From Clostridia bacterium (GTDB lineage: Bacteria; Bacillota; Clostridia; TANB77; UBA1234): DNA of 64,000 nucleotides. The stretch is from the NCBI GenBank assembly GCA_017539905.1, contig JAFYBZ010000007.1:124001-188000 (forward strand), given 5' to 3'. The stretch's first letter is position 1. Each line of letters starts with the position of its first letter. A program made the translations under genes and the position numbers. Positions 8,852-16,703 of this stretch are shown here, piece after piece. The notes beneath the pieces are model-generated. The model saw nothing but the letters and a program-made list of their open reading frames with translations. It did not search any database and had not been told where the DNA came from.

Positions 8852-9028
8852 TTTTACTCCTTTATTATTTATGGCCATATTATACCATAAAAATCGTAAA
8901 ATGCAGTCTTTTTCGTTGCAAAAACTCCAAAATCGTGGTATATTTACAAGCGTTGTTTATACTTTTGGGGCCTTATTCTATCTTTTTAGAATATAATGCC
9001 AATGCGACGAAAGAATAGAGGTGATAAT

Positions 9029-9940
9029 ATGTCGCGGAGCAACATTTTCGTATCAGGCCTAGTAAACGTTGAAAGCACCCTTAAGATCAATGACTTTCCA
9101 ATTAACTACTCTCCTGTCGAATACCTTTTTGATGGAATTTCTACTAATGTTTCTGGCGTTGGATATAATGTTTCTAAAGCTCTCCGTACTCTCGGTAATG
9201 AAGTACATTTGCATACTATTGTTGGTGATGATACACTTGGGCAATTAATTAACCTCGAATTAAAGCGTTGCGATATCGGTGGCGAAGGCGTCTATCACAC
9301 TCTTGATGCAACACCACAATCTATTATCATCTATGATTCTACTGGCAGAAGAAAAATATATTGTGATTTGAAAAATATTCAAGATGCTACTTATCCTGTT
9401 GCTTTTACTCATTTATATCATGTTCAATATGATTTAGCTGTTTTAGGAAATGTAAATTTCTCTAGAGAATTTTTCGAAATCTTTAAAGAAAGAAATATTC
9501 CAATTGCCACTGACTGTCATGTATTGAAAGATATTAATTCCGAATATGATAAACAATTCTTGCAGAATGCTAATATTGTTTTTATGAGCAATGAAGGAAT
9601 CAAAGGTAATGAAGAAGGCTTTATGAGACAACTCATTGATGCTTATAATCAAGATATTATAGTCATTTCGATGGGTGATCAAGGCTCTATGATTTATGAT
9701 AGAGTTGAAGACCAGATTCACAGAGTGGATGCTATTACCGTTAGACCAATTCTTAATACTATTGGCGCTGGCGATGCTCTTTTCTCTTCTTTCTTACACT
9801 TTTACATTCAGGGCGAAGAACCCTTAGATGCCCTCAAATATGCAACATTTTTTGCTTCTTATAAAATTGGTGCAAATGGCGGTGCAGAAGGTTTCTTGTC
9901 TGAATTTGACTTGCTTGAATTAGTTAAAAATTTTGCCTAA
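9029..9940 (+). CDS. PfkB-family carbohydrate kinase
   Basis: A 303-residue ribokinase-like enzyme. The N-terminal sugar-binding region shows GVGYNVSKALRTLG (residues ~44-57) and GDDTLG. The C-terminal signature NTIGAGDALFSSF (residues ~245-257) carries the catalytic Asp of GAGD. The substrate (a sugar or nucleoside) cannot be told from sequence. Start ATG 9029 has GAGGTGATAAT before it. Codon 3 is CGG (9035-9037), read in frame as Arg; a +1 step there would reach a stop eight codons on, so this gene is an exception to the CGGN pattern. It is a monocistronic unit, convergent with proS. Confidence 0.85.
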   Translation: MSRSNIFVSGLVNVESTLKINDFPINYSPVEYLFDGISTNVSGVGYNVSKALRTLGNEVHLHTIVGDDTLGQLINLELKRCDIGGEGVYHTLDATPQSIIIYDSTGRRKIYCDLKNIQDATYPVAFTHLYHVQYDLAVLGNVNFSREFFEIFKERNIPIATDCHVLKDINSEYDKQFLQNANIVFMSNEGIKGNEEGFMRQLIDAYNQDIIVISMGDQGSMIYDRVEDQIHRVDAITVRPILNTIGAGDALFSSFLHFYIQGEEPLDALKYATFFASYKIGANGGAEGFLSEFDLLELVKNFA

Positions 9941-9941
9941 C

Positions 9942-9976
9942 AAAAAAATGCTATCCAAATGGATAGCATTTTTATT
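9942..9976. terminator. Bidirectional terminator
   Basis: AAAAAAATGCTATCC / GGATAGCATTTTT hairpin between the PfkB gene and the converging proS gene. Confidence 0.88.
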
Positions 9977-11416
9977 TTAATATTGTCTTCCCCAAACTAC
10001 TAAAGTATCTGTTGGTTTTCCGCAACATACACACTTATCTGAAACTTTCTCTTGAGTAAATGGCATGCATCTAGATTTAGCTCCTGTAAGCTCACGAATC
10101 TTATCTTCGCATTCTTCAGAGCCACACCACATAGCTTTAATATATCCTTGATTTTCATTAATAATTTTTGTAAATTCATCAATATTAGTTGCAATTGAAG
10201 TTCTTCTTTCTTGATTTTCTAGGCACATGTCAAACATGTTCTTTTGAATTTCTTCTAGTAGCTCTCCTACTTTTGCATCTAATTCATCAAGTGAAACTAC
10301 AATCTTTTCGAAGTTGTCTCTTCTAACTAATACACATTGATTGTTTTCAATATCTCTTGGTCCAATTTCAAGTCTTATTGGAACACCACGAAGTTCCCAA
10401 TAATTGAATTTGAATCCTGGAGTATATTGATCCCTCTTATCTATTTCAACTCTATATTTTTCTTTTAATCCATCATAAACTTCAGTTGCTTTTTCAATTA
10501 CTCCTGGTTTATTTGCAGCAACTGGAACAACAATTAATTGTATTGGAGCAACTTTTGGAGGAAGTCTTAATCCTCTATTATCTCCATGTGCCATGATAAT
10601 AGCACCAATTAACCTTGTAGAAATTCCCCATGATGTTTGATAAGCAAATTCATCTTTACCTTCTCTATTTTGGAATTTAACATTAAATGGAATTGTAAAT
10701 TTTTGTCCAAAATAATGTGATGTTCCTGCTTGTAATGCTTTGCCATCATGCATTAATGTTTCGATAGTATAAGTATCTTCTGCACCAGCAAATTTTTCAC
10801 TCTCGGTTTTTCTTCCTTTAAGTACTGGAATTGCTAATGCTTCTTGAACAATATTTTCATAAACATCAAGCATTGTTAATGTAAAGTCTCTTGCTTCTTT
10901 TTCAGATTCGTGAATAGTATGTCCTTCTTGCCACAAGAATTCTCTAGAACGTAAAAATGGTCTTGTTTCTTTTTCCCATCTTAAAACGTTACACCATTGA
11001 TTATATAAGAATGGTAAGTCTCTATATGAATTTAACCACTTAGCATACATATCATCAAATACTGTTTCTGATGTAGGTCTAATGATTAGCTTCTCATCTA
11101 ATTTTTCTCCACCTGCTTCAGTAACCATAGCAACTTCTGGAGCAAATCCTTCAACATGATCTTTTTCCTTTTGTAGCAAACTTTCAGGAATTAAAAGAGG
11201 CATAGAAATATTCTTTACTCCTTGCTCTTTAAATTTCTTATCTGCATATTTTTGAATGTTTTCCCAAATAGCATATCCATAAGGTCGAATTGCGATACAT
11301 CCTTTTGTATTTGTGTAATCAGCAAGTTCTGCCTTAATAACAATATCTGTATACCATTTAGCGAAATCTTCTTCTATATTGGTAATATCTTTAACGAAAT
11401 CATTATTATTACCCAT
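9977..11416 (-). CDS. proS: Prolyl-tRNA synthetase, archaeal/eukaryal type (ProS3)
   Basis: A 479-residue class II aminoacyl-tRNA synthetase that joins proline to tRNA-Pro. Class II motifs are visible: RPTSETVF (residues ~110-117), the motif 2 region RWEKETRPFLRSREFLWQEGHT (in part), and the motif 3 region GISTRLIGA. There is no bacterial editing INS insert, and the protein has a C-terminal zinc-type segment (MWCGSEEC ... CVCCGKP) and a C-terminal Tyr. This is the short archaeal-like form found in many Clostridia and Mollicutes. GGAGGG lies 7 nt before ATG. The 113-nt upstream gap is too short for a T-box and I see none. It is monocistronic. Confidence 0.95.
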   Translation of the reverse strand: MGNNNDFVKDITNIEEDFAKWYTDIVIKAELADYTNTKGCIAIRPYGYAIWENIQKYADKKFKEQGVKNISMPLLIPESLLQKEKDHVEGFAPEVAMVTEAGGEKLDEKLIIRPTSETVFDDMYAKWLNSYRDLPFLYNQWCNVLRWEKETRPFLRSREFLWQEGHTIHESEKEARDFTLTMLDVYENIVQEALAIPVLKGRKTESEKFAGAEDTYTIETLMHDGKALQAGTSHYFGQKFTIPFNVKFQNREGKDEFAYQTSWGISTRLIGAIIMAHGDNRGLRLPPKVAPIQLIVVPVAANKPGVIEKATEVYDGLKEKYRVEIDKRDQYTPGFKFNYWELRGVPIRLEIGPRDIENNQCVLVRRDNFEKIVVSLDELDAKVGELLEEIQKNMFDMCLENQERRTSIATNIDEFTKIINENQGYIKAMWCGSEECEDKIRELTGAKSRCMPFTQEKVSDKCVCCGKPTDTLVVWGRQY

Positions 11417-11529
11417 CTTTTAAATCCCTCCATTAAATTTCACATGTACGTTGCAAATTATAGCACATTTTCACATATTGTTCAATATAAAAAATGGCTT
11501 AATTTCGGCATTTTATTAATAATTTTTCT

Positions 11530-12321
11530 CTAAACTCTTGCATTCATTAAATTAGAAGAAGAGTATCTTTTCAAGCCTAAATAGAAGAAATTATATGCAA
11601 AAAATACAAACAAAACTGTTAATGCTAATAGGATTGCAAACAAACCCATATCTTGGCTAATAATCATGTCTGTAGGCAAATATGTAGATAATCCGACTGG
11701 AACAAATACATATAGAATTAATCTTACTCCTCCTTTAAATATGCTTCCTGGATATGTTGCAAAGTTTATCATTGAACTACCGATTATATCTTGAACAATA
11801 TCTAGCTTTACAAACCAGAAGTTCAAAGACTGTATTATAATGTGTACGCTTGTAAAAATTAATCCACCACATATAACTGCAGCAGTATATAATAAAAATG
11901 TTGGAATTGAGAATCCATAAACAAATAGCATTATTACTGCATATATTAAGTCACCTATCGCAGATACATCGCATGAAGATGTAATTGCTGAAAGCAAAAC
12001 ATCTTTTGGTTGAACTAAATATGTATCTAGTTCACCATTTATAATTAGCTCAGAAAGTCTTACAGATCTGGCAAAGAAAACATGACAGATTCCATAACTA
12101 CCTGCCGCCATTCCCCAAAGAAGCATAACCTCCTTAAAGCCATATCCACCTATATCATTTCTAATACTAAATAATACTATCCATTCAAAAATAAATGACG
12201 CATTATTTAATACCATAAAAATAACGTTGCTAAAAAAAGTAAATTTATTTAGCATTTCTCTCATAATTGAATATCTAATAGATAGCATCATTATCTTTAA
12301 TTCTTTTTTTATCTCTTTCAC
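11530..12321 (-). CDS. ABC-2 type exporter permease (DUF990 type), second subunit
   Basis: A 263-residue membrane protein with six predicted transmembrane helices, lacking a signal peptide. The layout (cytoplasmic start, YLVQPKDVLLSAITSS near residue 105, closing NLMNARV) matches ABC2_membrane_6/DUF990 permeases, which work as a heterodimer. GTG start with GAGGTGAG 6 nt upstream. It is the third gene of an operon with the ATPase at 13134 and the sister permease at 12337. The substrate is unknown; systems of this type often export drugs, lipids or peptides. Confidence 0.85.
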   Translation of the reverse strand: MKEIKKELKIMMLSIRYSIMREMLNKFTFFSNVIFMVLNNASFIFEWIVLFSIRNDIGGYGFKEVMLLWGMAAGSYGICHVFFARSVRLSELIINGELDTYLVQPKDVLLSAITSSCDVSAIGDLIYAVIMLFVYGFSIPTFLLYTAAVICGGLIFTSVHIIIQSLNFWFVKLDIVQDIIGSSMINFATYPGSIFKGGVRLILYVFVPVGLSTYLPTDMIISQDMGLFAILLALTVLFVFFAYNFFYLGLKRYSSSNLMNARV

Positions 12322-12336
12322 ATTTTCTCACCTCAC

Positions 12337-13128
12337 TTATCCGCCATTTACATTTAATCTTTTAACTGAGCATGCGAACAATGTCATACATACAGCATAT
12401 GAAATAGCTATATAAATTAATTGCGCTACAATAATTGTATAGAAATTACTATATGAAAAATCTACAAATAATTTGGCCGGTCCATAAGCAGTAACATATA
12501 CCGGCGTAAATACTAATACTTTTTGCATTATCTCAGGGAAAAATTCTATTGGAAATATTATTCCAAGCAAAATCGTAAACTTACTATACATCCAATAAAA
12601 TGGGCTTGAATCCTCTATGTAGAATGAGAATAGTCCTATAAATATTGCTATAAAAATCACAATTATTTGTGCAAGAATACAAGAAATAATTACAAGTAAT
12701 ATTTCATGTGGGCTGATAATTGGAAAGCCCTTTGCTAAAGCAGAAACAACTAGTAAGCCTATTGCAAAATATAAAAGCATTGTAAAAATACACTTTCCTA
12801 ATTCTTTAAACAAAACATATAAAACATAACTATATGGCTTATTTATGTTATAAGCAACGCTTCCTGTTTTAACATCTTTACTAACATCTTTAACTATCCT
12901 ACTCGATTTAGTACTTGTAAATATTATTTCTGTAATTGCCAAATACCATATCATTTGTGACATAGAGTATCCGTTTATTAATTCATTGGGATCACTATAA
13001 ATGTATTGCCATATAAAATAAAATGTAAATACAAACATTAAAAATCCAATACTTCCAAGAATTATATTTAAGGTATATTGAATGTTAGTCATAAGTTCAG
13101 CTTTTAGTATGTTAAAATACTTTCTCAC
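12337..13128 (-). CDS. ABC-2 type exporter permease (DUF990 type), first subunit
   Basis: A 263-residue membrane protein with six predicted helices and the phrase YNINKPYSYVLYVLFKELGK around residue 95, equivalent to the YLVQPKD region of its partner gene. It pairs with the permease encoded 16 nt downstream. The start is probably GTG at 13128 (GAGGTGAGGAAT before it); another in-frame GTG at 13137 overlaps the ATPase stop. Tight coupling to the ATPase gene indicates one transcript controlled by the leader at 14146-14290. Confidence 0.84.
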   Translation of the reverse strand: MRKYFNILKAELMTNIQYTLNIILGSIGFLMFVFTFYFIWQYIYSDPNELINGYSMSQMIWYLAITEIIFTSTKSSRIVKDVSKDVKTGSVAYNINKPYSYVLYVLFKELGKCIFTMLLYFAIGLLVVSALAKGFPIISPHEILLVIISCILAQIIVIFIAIFIGLFSFYIEDSSPFYWMYSKFTILLGIIFPIEFFPEIMQKVLVFTPVYVTAYGPAKLFVDFSYSNFYTIIVAQLIYIAISYAVCMTLFACSVKRLNVNGG

Positions 13129-13133
13129 ATTCC

Positions 13134-14108
13134 TCACCTCTTTTTATATATAGTTGTTATAGTATCTTCAAGCGGTACATTTGAAATATTAATATCCAAA
13201 ATATCATCGGCGTTTAATCCTTTTAAAACATCACTAACAGATTTTTTTGTTAAATCAATTTCTAATTTATAATTGTTACCCTTGTTTTTAATAATGTTGA
13301 TACCCTCTTCAAATTCAGCCTTTGCACCATCTATCAATTTAACATCTATTAATTTTTTATTTAAATAATGGTACTTTAAGTTTTCCATTGAATCATCAAG
13401 AACTATTTCACCATTGTTGATGATAATAACTCTCTTACATAGTTTTTCAATATCTGATACGTCATGTGAAGTTAAGAATATTGTGGTTTTATACTCTTTA
13501 TTCATTTGCTTAATAAGTTTTCTAATGTTGTCCTTTACAACTGGATCTAGACCTATTGTAGGTTCATCTAAAAACAATATTTTAGGGTTATGAATTAATG
13601 ATGCCACAATTTCACAACGTATCCTTTGACCTAAACTTAAGTTTCTAACAGGAGTATTAATGAATTCTCCCAATTCAAATTTTTCTGACAACTCTTTGAT
13701 TCTATCTTCTATTTCGCTATCTTTTAAATCATAAATTGCACCAAAAAACTTAAAGTTGTCATATGGAGTTAAGTGCGTCCAAAGTTGTTCTTTTTGACCA
13801 AAAACTGTACCAATTTTGTACGCTAATTTTTTTCTTTGCTTAGAAGGATTATACCCCAAGACTGCGCATTCACCTGAATCTGGATATAAGATACCTGTAA
13901 GCATCTTAATTGTAGTACTCTTTCCTGCACCGTTTGGTCCAATGAAAGCAAGTACTTCGCCTTCCTCGACGTCAAAAATAATTCCCTTTACTGCTTCTAC
14001 TCTTTTGTAATTTGGCTTAAAGATTGCCTTAAGGCTGCCTTTTAAACCTTTTGTCTTTTGTTTAACTGTAAATGTTTTTGTTAAACCTTTTACTTCGATT
14101 GCCTTCAT
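13134..14108 (-). CDS. ABC exporter ATP-binding protein
   Basis: A 324-residue ATPase that powers the two permeases encoded after it. Walker A is GPNGAGKST (residues ~57-65), the Q-loop is GQKEQLW, the ABC signature is LSLGQRIR, Walker B is ILFLDEP, and the H-loop is TSHD. An N-terminal extension of about 30 residues (KGLKGSLKAIFKPNYKRVEA) and a C-terminal ~90-residue tail are typical of DUF990-linked ATPases. The ribosome binding site is GAAGGTGAAAAA. Expression is likely attenuated by the strong hairpin terminator 40 nt upstream. Confidence 0.92.
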   Translation of the reverse strand: MKAIEVKGLTKTFTVKQKTKGLKGSLKAIFKPNYKRVEAVKGIIFDVEEGEVLAFIGPNGAGKSTTIKMLTGILYPDSGECAVLGYNPSKQRKKLAYKIGTVFGQKEQLWTHLTPYDNFKFFGAIYDLKDSEIEDRIKELSEKFELGEFINTPVRNLSLGQRIRCEIVASLIHNPKILFLDEPTIGLDPVVKDNIRKLIKQMNKEYKTTIFLTSHDVSDIEKLCKRVIIINNGEIVLDDSMENLKYHYLNKKLIDVKLIDGAKAEFEEGINIIKNKGNNYKLEIDLTKKSVSDVLKGLNADDILDINISNVPLEDTITTIYKKR

Positions 14109-14145
14109 TTTTTCACCTTCTTTAAAAATTATTTGCCTAAAAGTG

Positions 14146-14203
14146 ATAAAAAAAAGGAGTCACAATACCCGCAAAACTCCACCATTGCGGGTATTGTGAC
14201 TCC
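14146..14203 (-). terminator. Attenuator-like terminator in the leader of the ABC operon
   Basis: A perfect 18-bp stem (14156-14173 with 14186-14203), a 12-nt loop and a run of eight U on the minus strand. It lies inside the transcribed leader, downstream of the promoter at 14295-14322 and 38 nt before the ATPase start, so read-through must be controlled for the operon to be expressed. Confidence 0.85.
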
Positions 14204-14231
14204 GTATATTCTCACGTGTAAGATTTCTCCT

Positions 14232-14267
14232 TGCGCAGCTAATAGTCTTTAAAACTACATATGCGCA
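14232..14267 (-). ncRNA. Candidate structured regulatory leader (nested hairpin)
   Basis: On the minus strand, UGCGCA (14262-14267) pairs with UGCGCA (14232-14237). Inside it, UAGU (14254-14257) pairs with ACUA (14243-14246), with unpaired UAUG and UUAGC between the two stems. A further hairpin UCUUA-CACG-UGAGA lies at about 14211-14224. An upstream AUUGUGA (14269-14275) is complementary to UCACAAU in the 5' arm of the terminator. I do not recognise a known riboswitch class. Confidence 0.5.
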
Positions 14268-14294
14268 CTCACAATCACTCTTAAACTTAAGCTT

Positions 14295-14322
14295 ATTATA
14301 TCATATTAAATAGATTTGTAAA
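14295..14322 (-). promoter_or_regulatory. Promoter of the ABC exporter operon
   Basis: Minus-strand TTTACA (14317-14322) and TATAAT (14295-14300) with 16-nt spacing. It would start a ~180-nt leader containing the hairpins and terminator above. Confidence 0.7.
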
Positions 14323-14347
14323 GCATTATGTAAATTTTACAAACTAT

Positions 14348-15010
14348 TTACAATTGATTATATTTATTTTTGACCTTTTCCCACTCTAATTCAAAAAGCT
14401 CTATAGAGGCTTTAATATACCTTTCTATATTCTCTTCGGTTAAAAAGACGTTCTTTCCATCCCTGTATATTTTATTCGTACAGCAGTATTCTTTGATAAT
14501 AGAATATGCTCGTTCATCATTAGTATATTCCCTTGTCATAAAGGCAATTTCTTCTATATCAACCGGATATTTTTTATAGAGCCATTCATTCATATTTGAA
14601 TAATCTTGATACATCGCCTCAGAATACTCTTTTTCAGGATGAGGTATTTCAAAATTCTCACTTCTATACCTTACTAAATCTTGAGCATCTTCGTCTTCCT
14701 TAACTTTTGTAAAAAGTCCAGAAACATATTTAAACCAAACATAGTCTTCAACAAGATGAGCATAATATCCTATTGTAATATCATCCGTTGTAATTTTTTC
14801 TTTATGCTCTTCAACAAATCTATCTAAATTTGGTAAATGATAAGAATAACCATCTTCAACTATTTTTTCTATAAAGTGAGATTCATCTCTAGACATTATT
14901 GTTCTTTTATAAATATCTGGCAGTACACTTCCTACCATGAATTTGCTTCCAAAATTATATTTTTTTCTTAATTGATCACTAATACAAAAATGCATCAAAA
15001 TAGAGCCCAT
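14348..15010 (-). CDS. Zinc-dependent phospholipase C-like hydrolase
   Basis: A 220-residue soluble protein. His and Asp residues are spaced as in the alpha-helical zinc phospholipase C/S1-P1 nuclease fold: MHFCISD (N-terminus), GSVLPDI, ESHF and GYYAHLVEDYVW. These would bind a multinuclear zinc site and cleave phosphodiester bonds. No signal peptide is seen, unlike secreted toxins of the fold, so an intracellular housekeeping hydrolase is more likely. AAGGAGATACAT precedes ATG. It heads no obvious operon and lies 29 nt after the DUF523 gene in the same direction. Confidence 0.65.
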   Translation of the reverse strand: MGSILMHFCISDQLRKKYNFGSKFMVGSVLPDIYKRTIMSRDESHFIEKIVEDGYSYHLPNLDRFVEEHKEKITTDDITIGYYAHLVEDYVWFKYVSGLFTKVKEDEDAQDLVRYRSENFEIPHPEKEYSEAMYQDYSNMNEWLYKKYPVDIEEIAFMTREYTNDERAYSIIKEYCCTNKIYRDGKNVFLTEENIERYIKASIELFELEWEKVKNKYNQL

Positions 15011-15039
15011 ATGTATCTCCTTCTTTTGTTTAACTTTTA

Positions 15040-15456
15040 TTATAATGATTCTACTTCAATCCCATTATCAATCAATAACTGTGCCGTTATACCATTTCCA
15101 TCAATCAATGTTCCGTCAAAATCGCCACTATATATTTTACCTACACCACACGATGGACTTCTTGCTTGTAGAATTACTTTGTCTACATTAAGTTTCTTAC
15201 ATAATTGTAGCACTTCATTTGCACCTTTTTCAAATTGTGCTGTAACATCTTCACCATTTTTATTAATTACTCTTCTATTGTCGTTTATTATCCTAATCTC
15301 AGCAGGTATTCTTGGTGTCATCAATCCACCAAGTTGCTCCGGACAAATAGGGATTGCTTCTCCTCTTTTTACCAATTCAAATGCTTTTTCATTATAATTA
15401 TTATTTCCATTATACTTACAATTTACACCTGCTAAACACGCACTAATTAAGTACAT
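15040..15456 (-). CDS. DUF523/TudS-type iron-sulfur protein
   Basis: A 138-residue protein. The N-terminal ISACLAGVNC (C7, C13), the central ICPEQLGGL and the C-terminal ARSPSCGVG (C103) are the DUF523 hallmarks. Members with this motif set (TudS) hold a [4Fe-4S] cluster on three Cys and remove sulfur from thiouracil. That activity is known for the family and inferred here. AGGTGAGAA precedes ATG. It sits in a run of small minus-strand genes between the phospholipase-like gene and an unknown gene. Confidence 0.85.
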   Translation of the reverse strand: MYLISACLAGVNCKYNGNNNYNEKAFELVKRGEAIPICPEQLGGLMTPRIPAEIRIINDNRRVINKNGEDVTAQFEKGANEVLQLCKKLNVDKVILQARSPSCGVGKIYSGDFDGTLIDGNGITAQLLIDNGIEVESL

Positions 15457-15482
15457 TTCTCACCTCAAATAGAATTTTACTA

Positions 15483-15890
15483 TTAAAACAAATCTGCTTC
15501 TTCACATACAAACTTTTCGAATGTTAAAAATCTTTCTTTGTAATACTCTCTTTCATCATCTGTTATCATATGTTCAGTCTTTAAATCAACATATATCATT
15601 CTATTATCTTCGTCTTTATGATTTAAGAAATATTTACTCTTCTTTGGCTTTTTACACATTTTTCCAATAATCTTCATAAAATCTTTATATGCTGTTTCAT
15701 TATCTGGGTAATGTTTTAAAAGAAGATATTTAAAATCATGATTCTCCTTTAATTCTTCATAATCAAATACTCCTAATTCGACATCTCTTAAAACAATAAT
15801 AATTCTAAGATCATCTTTTTGAACAATAGAATAACTACAATCTAGATCATTATCATCTCTCATTGATACATATACAATTGATTTTTCCAT
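15483..15890 (-). CDS. Hypothetical acidic cytoplasmic protein
   Basis: A 135-residue protein, charged throughout, with no membrane segment, Cys cluster or motif I recognise. A basic patch (KKPKKSKYF) lies near residue 80. AAGGAAG sits 6 nt before ATG. It is 26 nt upstream of the DUF523 gene and 15 nt downstream of the C26 peptidase gene, all on one strand, so cotranscription is likely. Function unknown. Confidence 0.65.
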   Translation of the reverse strand: MEKSIVYVSMRDDNDLDCSYSIVQKDDLRIIIVLRDVELGVFDYEELKENHDFKYLLLKHYPDNETAYKDFMKIIGKMCKKPKKSKYFLNHKDEDNRMIYVDLKTEHMITDDEREYYKERFLTFEKFVCEEADLF

Positions 15891-15905
15891 AAAAACACTT
15901 CCTTC

Positions 15906-16634
15906 TTAATTATTACTTCTTTTATTTACTTCATTCATAAAAAATTCAAATATCTTATTGTCTTCCTCAACTTCTGGATGAAAATGAACACCTACAATAA
16001 AATAATTTTTGTCTTTATATTCAATGCATTCTGAGACTCCATCAGAAGCAGTTGCAGTCACCTCAAAGTCTTCACCAATTTTTCTAAAATCAAAAGAATG
16101 CATGCTAGCAACATTTTTACTATCGCCATAAATATTAAAGATATGTGATCCTTCTTTTGGTTTAATTATATGCTTTGCACTATCTGGTTCGAATCTAGAA
16201 TAGTGCCTACTATGAAGTGCCATTGAACTATCATCTAGCTTGTTAAGAACAGCTCCTTCTGTTTCCTGTTCAATTTCAGAATACACTTTCAAAAAATTTT
16301 CTTGATTTTTTGTCTTTTCATATATTTCACTAAATATAGCAATTGCCTCAGCACCTAGGCATATACCTAGTATTGGTTTATTCTTCTTTATGCAATAGTT
16401 TATTACTTCAAATAAGAAATCATATACTTTATTTCCGCCAGGAATAATAAAGCCATCACACATATCAAGGACATCCATATCTAGCTTTTTATCATTTAAA
16501 AGTATTCCAATTGGTAATCCACCAGCTTCATGAATTTTAATTGAGTATAAAGGTACAAATTTATACACATCATCATATGGCGAATCAGTTTCTTCAAATC
16601 TATATGTTGGTAAAATTCCAATTATTTTTTTCAT
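15906..16634 (-). CDS. Class I glutamine amidotransferase-like gamma-glutamyl hydrolase (peptidase C26)
   Basis: A 242-residue PuuD-like enzyme. The nucleophile elbow is GICLGAEA with Cys92, and the catalytic His-x-Glu is in GVHFHPEVEE near residue 218. An oxyanion Gly-rich stretch IIPGG lies at ~63-67. Family members hydrolyse gamma-glutamyl bonds, such as gamma-glutamyl-GABA or related compounds; the exact substrate cannot be read. GGGAGATAAT precedes ATG. It follows rlmD after a 69-nt gap that holds only a 14-codon reading frame. Confidence 0.85.
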   Translation of the reverse strand: MKKIIGILPTYRFEETDSPYDDVYKFVPLYSIKIHEAGGLPIGILLNDKKLDMDVLDMCDGFIIPGGNKVYDFLFEVINYCIKKNKPILGICLGAEAIAIFSEIYEKTKNQENFLKVYSEIEQETEGAVLNKLDDSSMALHSRHYSRFEPDSAKHIIKPKEGSHIFNIYGDSKNVASMHSFDFRKIGEDFEVTATASDGVSECIEYKDKNYFIVGVHFHPEVEEDNKIFEFFMNEVNKRSNN

Positions 16635-16655
16635 ATTATCTCCCTATTATAATTT

Positions 16656-16700
16656 TTATTTCTTTTTAACATATTTCCATAGAGGTTCATATTTGCTCAT
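16656..16700 (-). CDS. 14-codon micro-ORF MSKYEPLWKYVKKK
   Basis: ATG at 16698-16700 has AGGAG 9 nt upstream, formed by the last codons of rlmD, and the frame ends in TAA. The peptide is MSKYEPLWKYVKKK. Its first residues resemble the start of small clostridial proteins that begin MSKYxPLxxYLK, so it may be the stub of such a gene. It could also be a translated leader for the C26 gene 22 nt downstream. Too short to judge by composition. Confidence 0.35.
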   Translation of the reverse strand: MSKYEPLWKYVKKK

Positions 16701-16703
16701 GTT

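Noticed and set aside
11417-11529. T-box leader before proS
   Set aside because: The gap is only about 110 nt, lacks the T-box sequence and shows no terminator.
14146-14203. Inverted repeat as a miniature mobile element
   Set aside because: The U-run, the loop size and the place between promoter and start codon fit a terminator better; no target duplication is visible.
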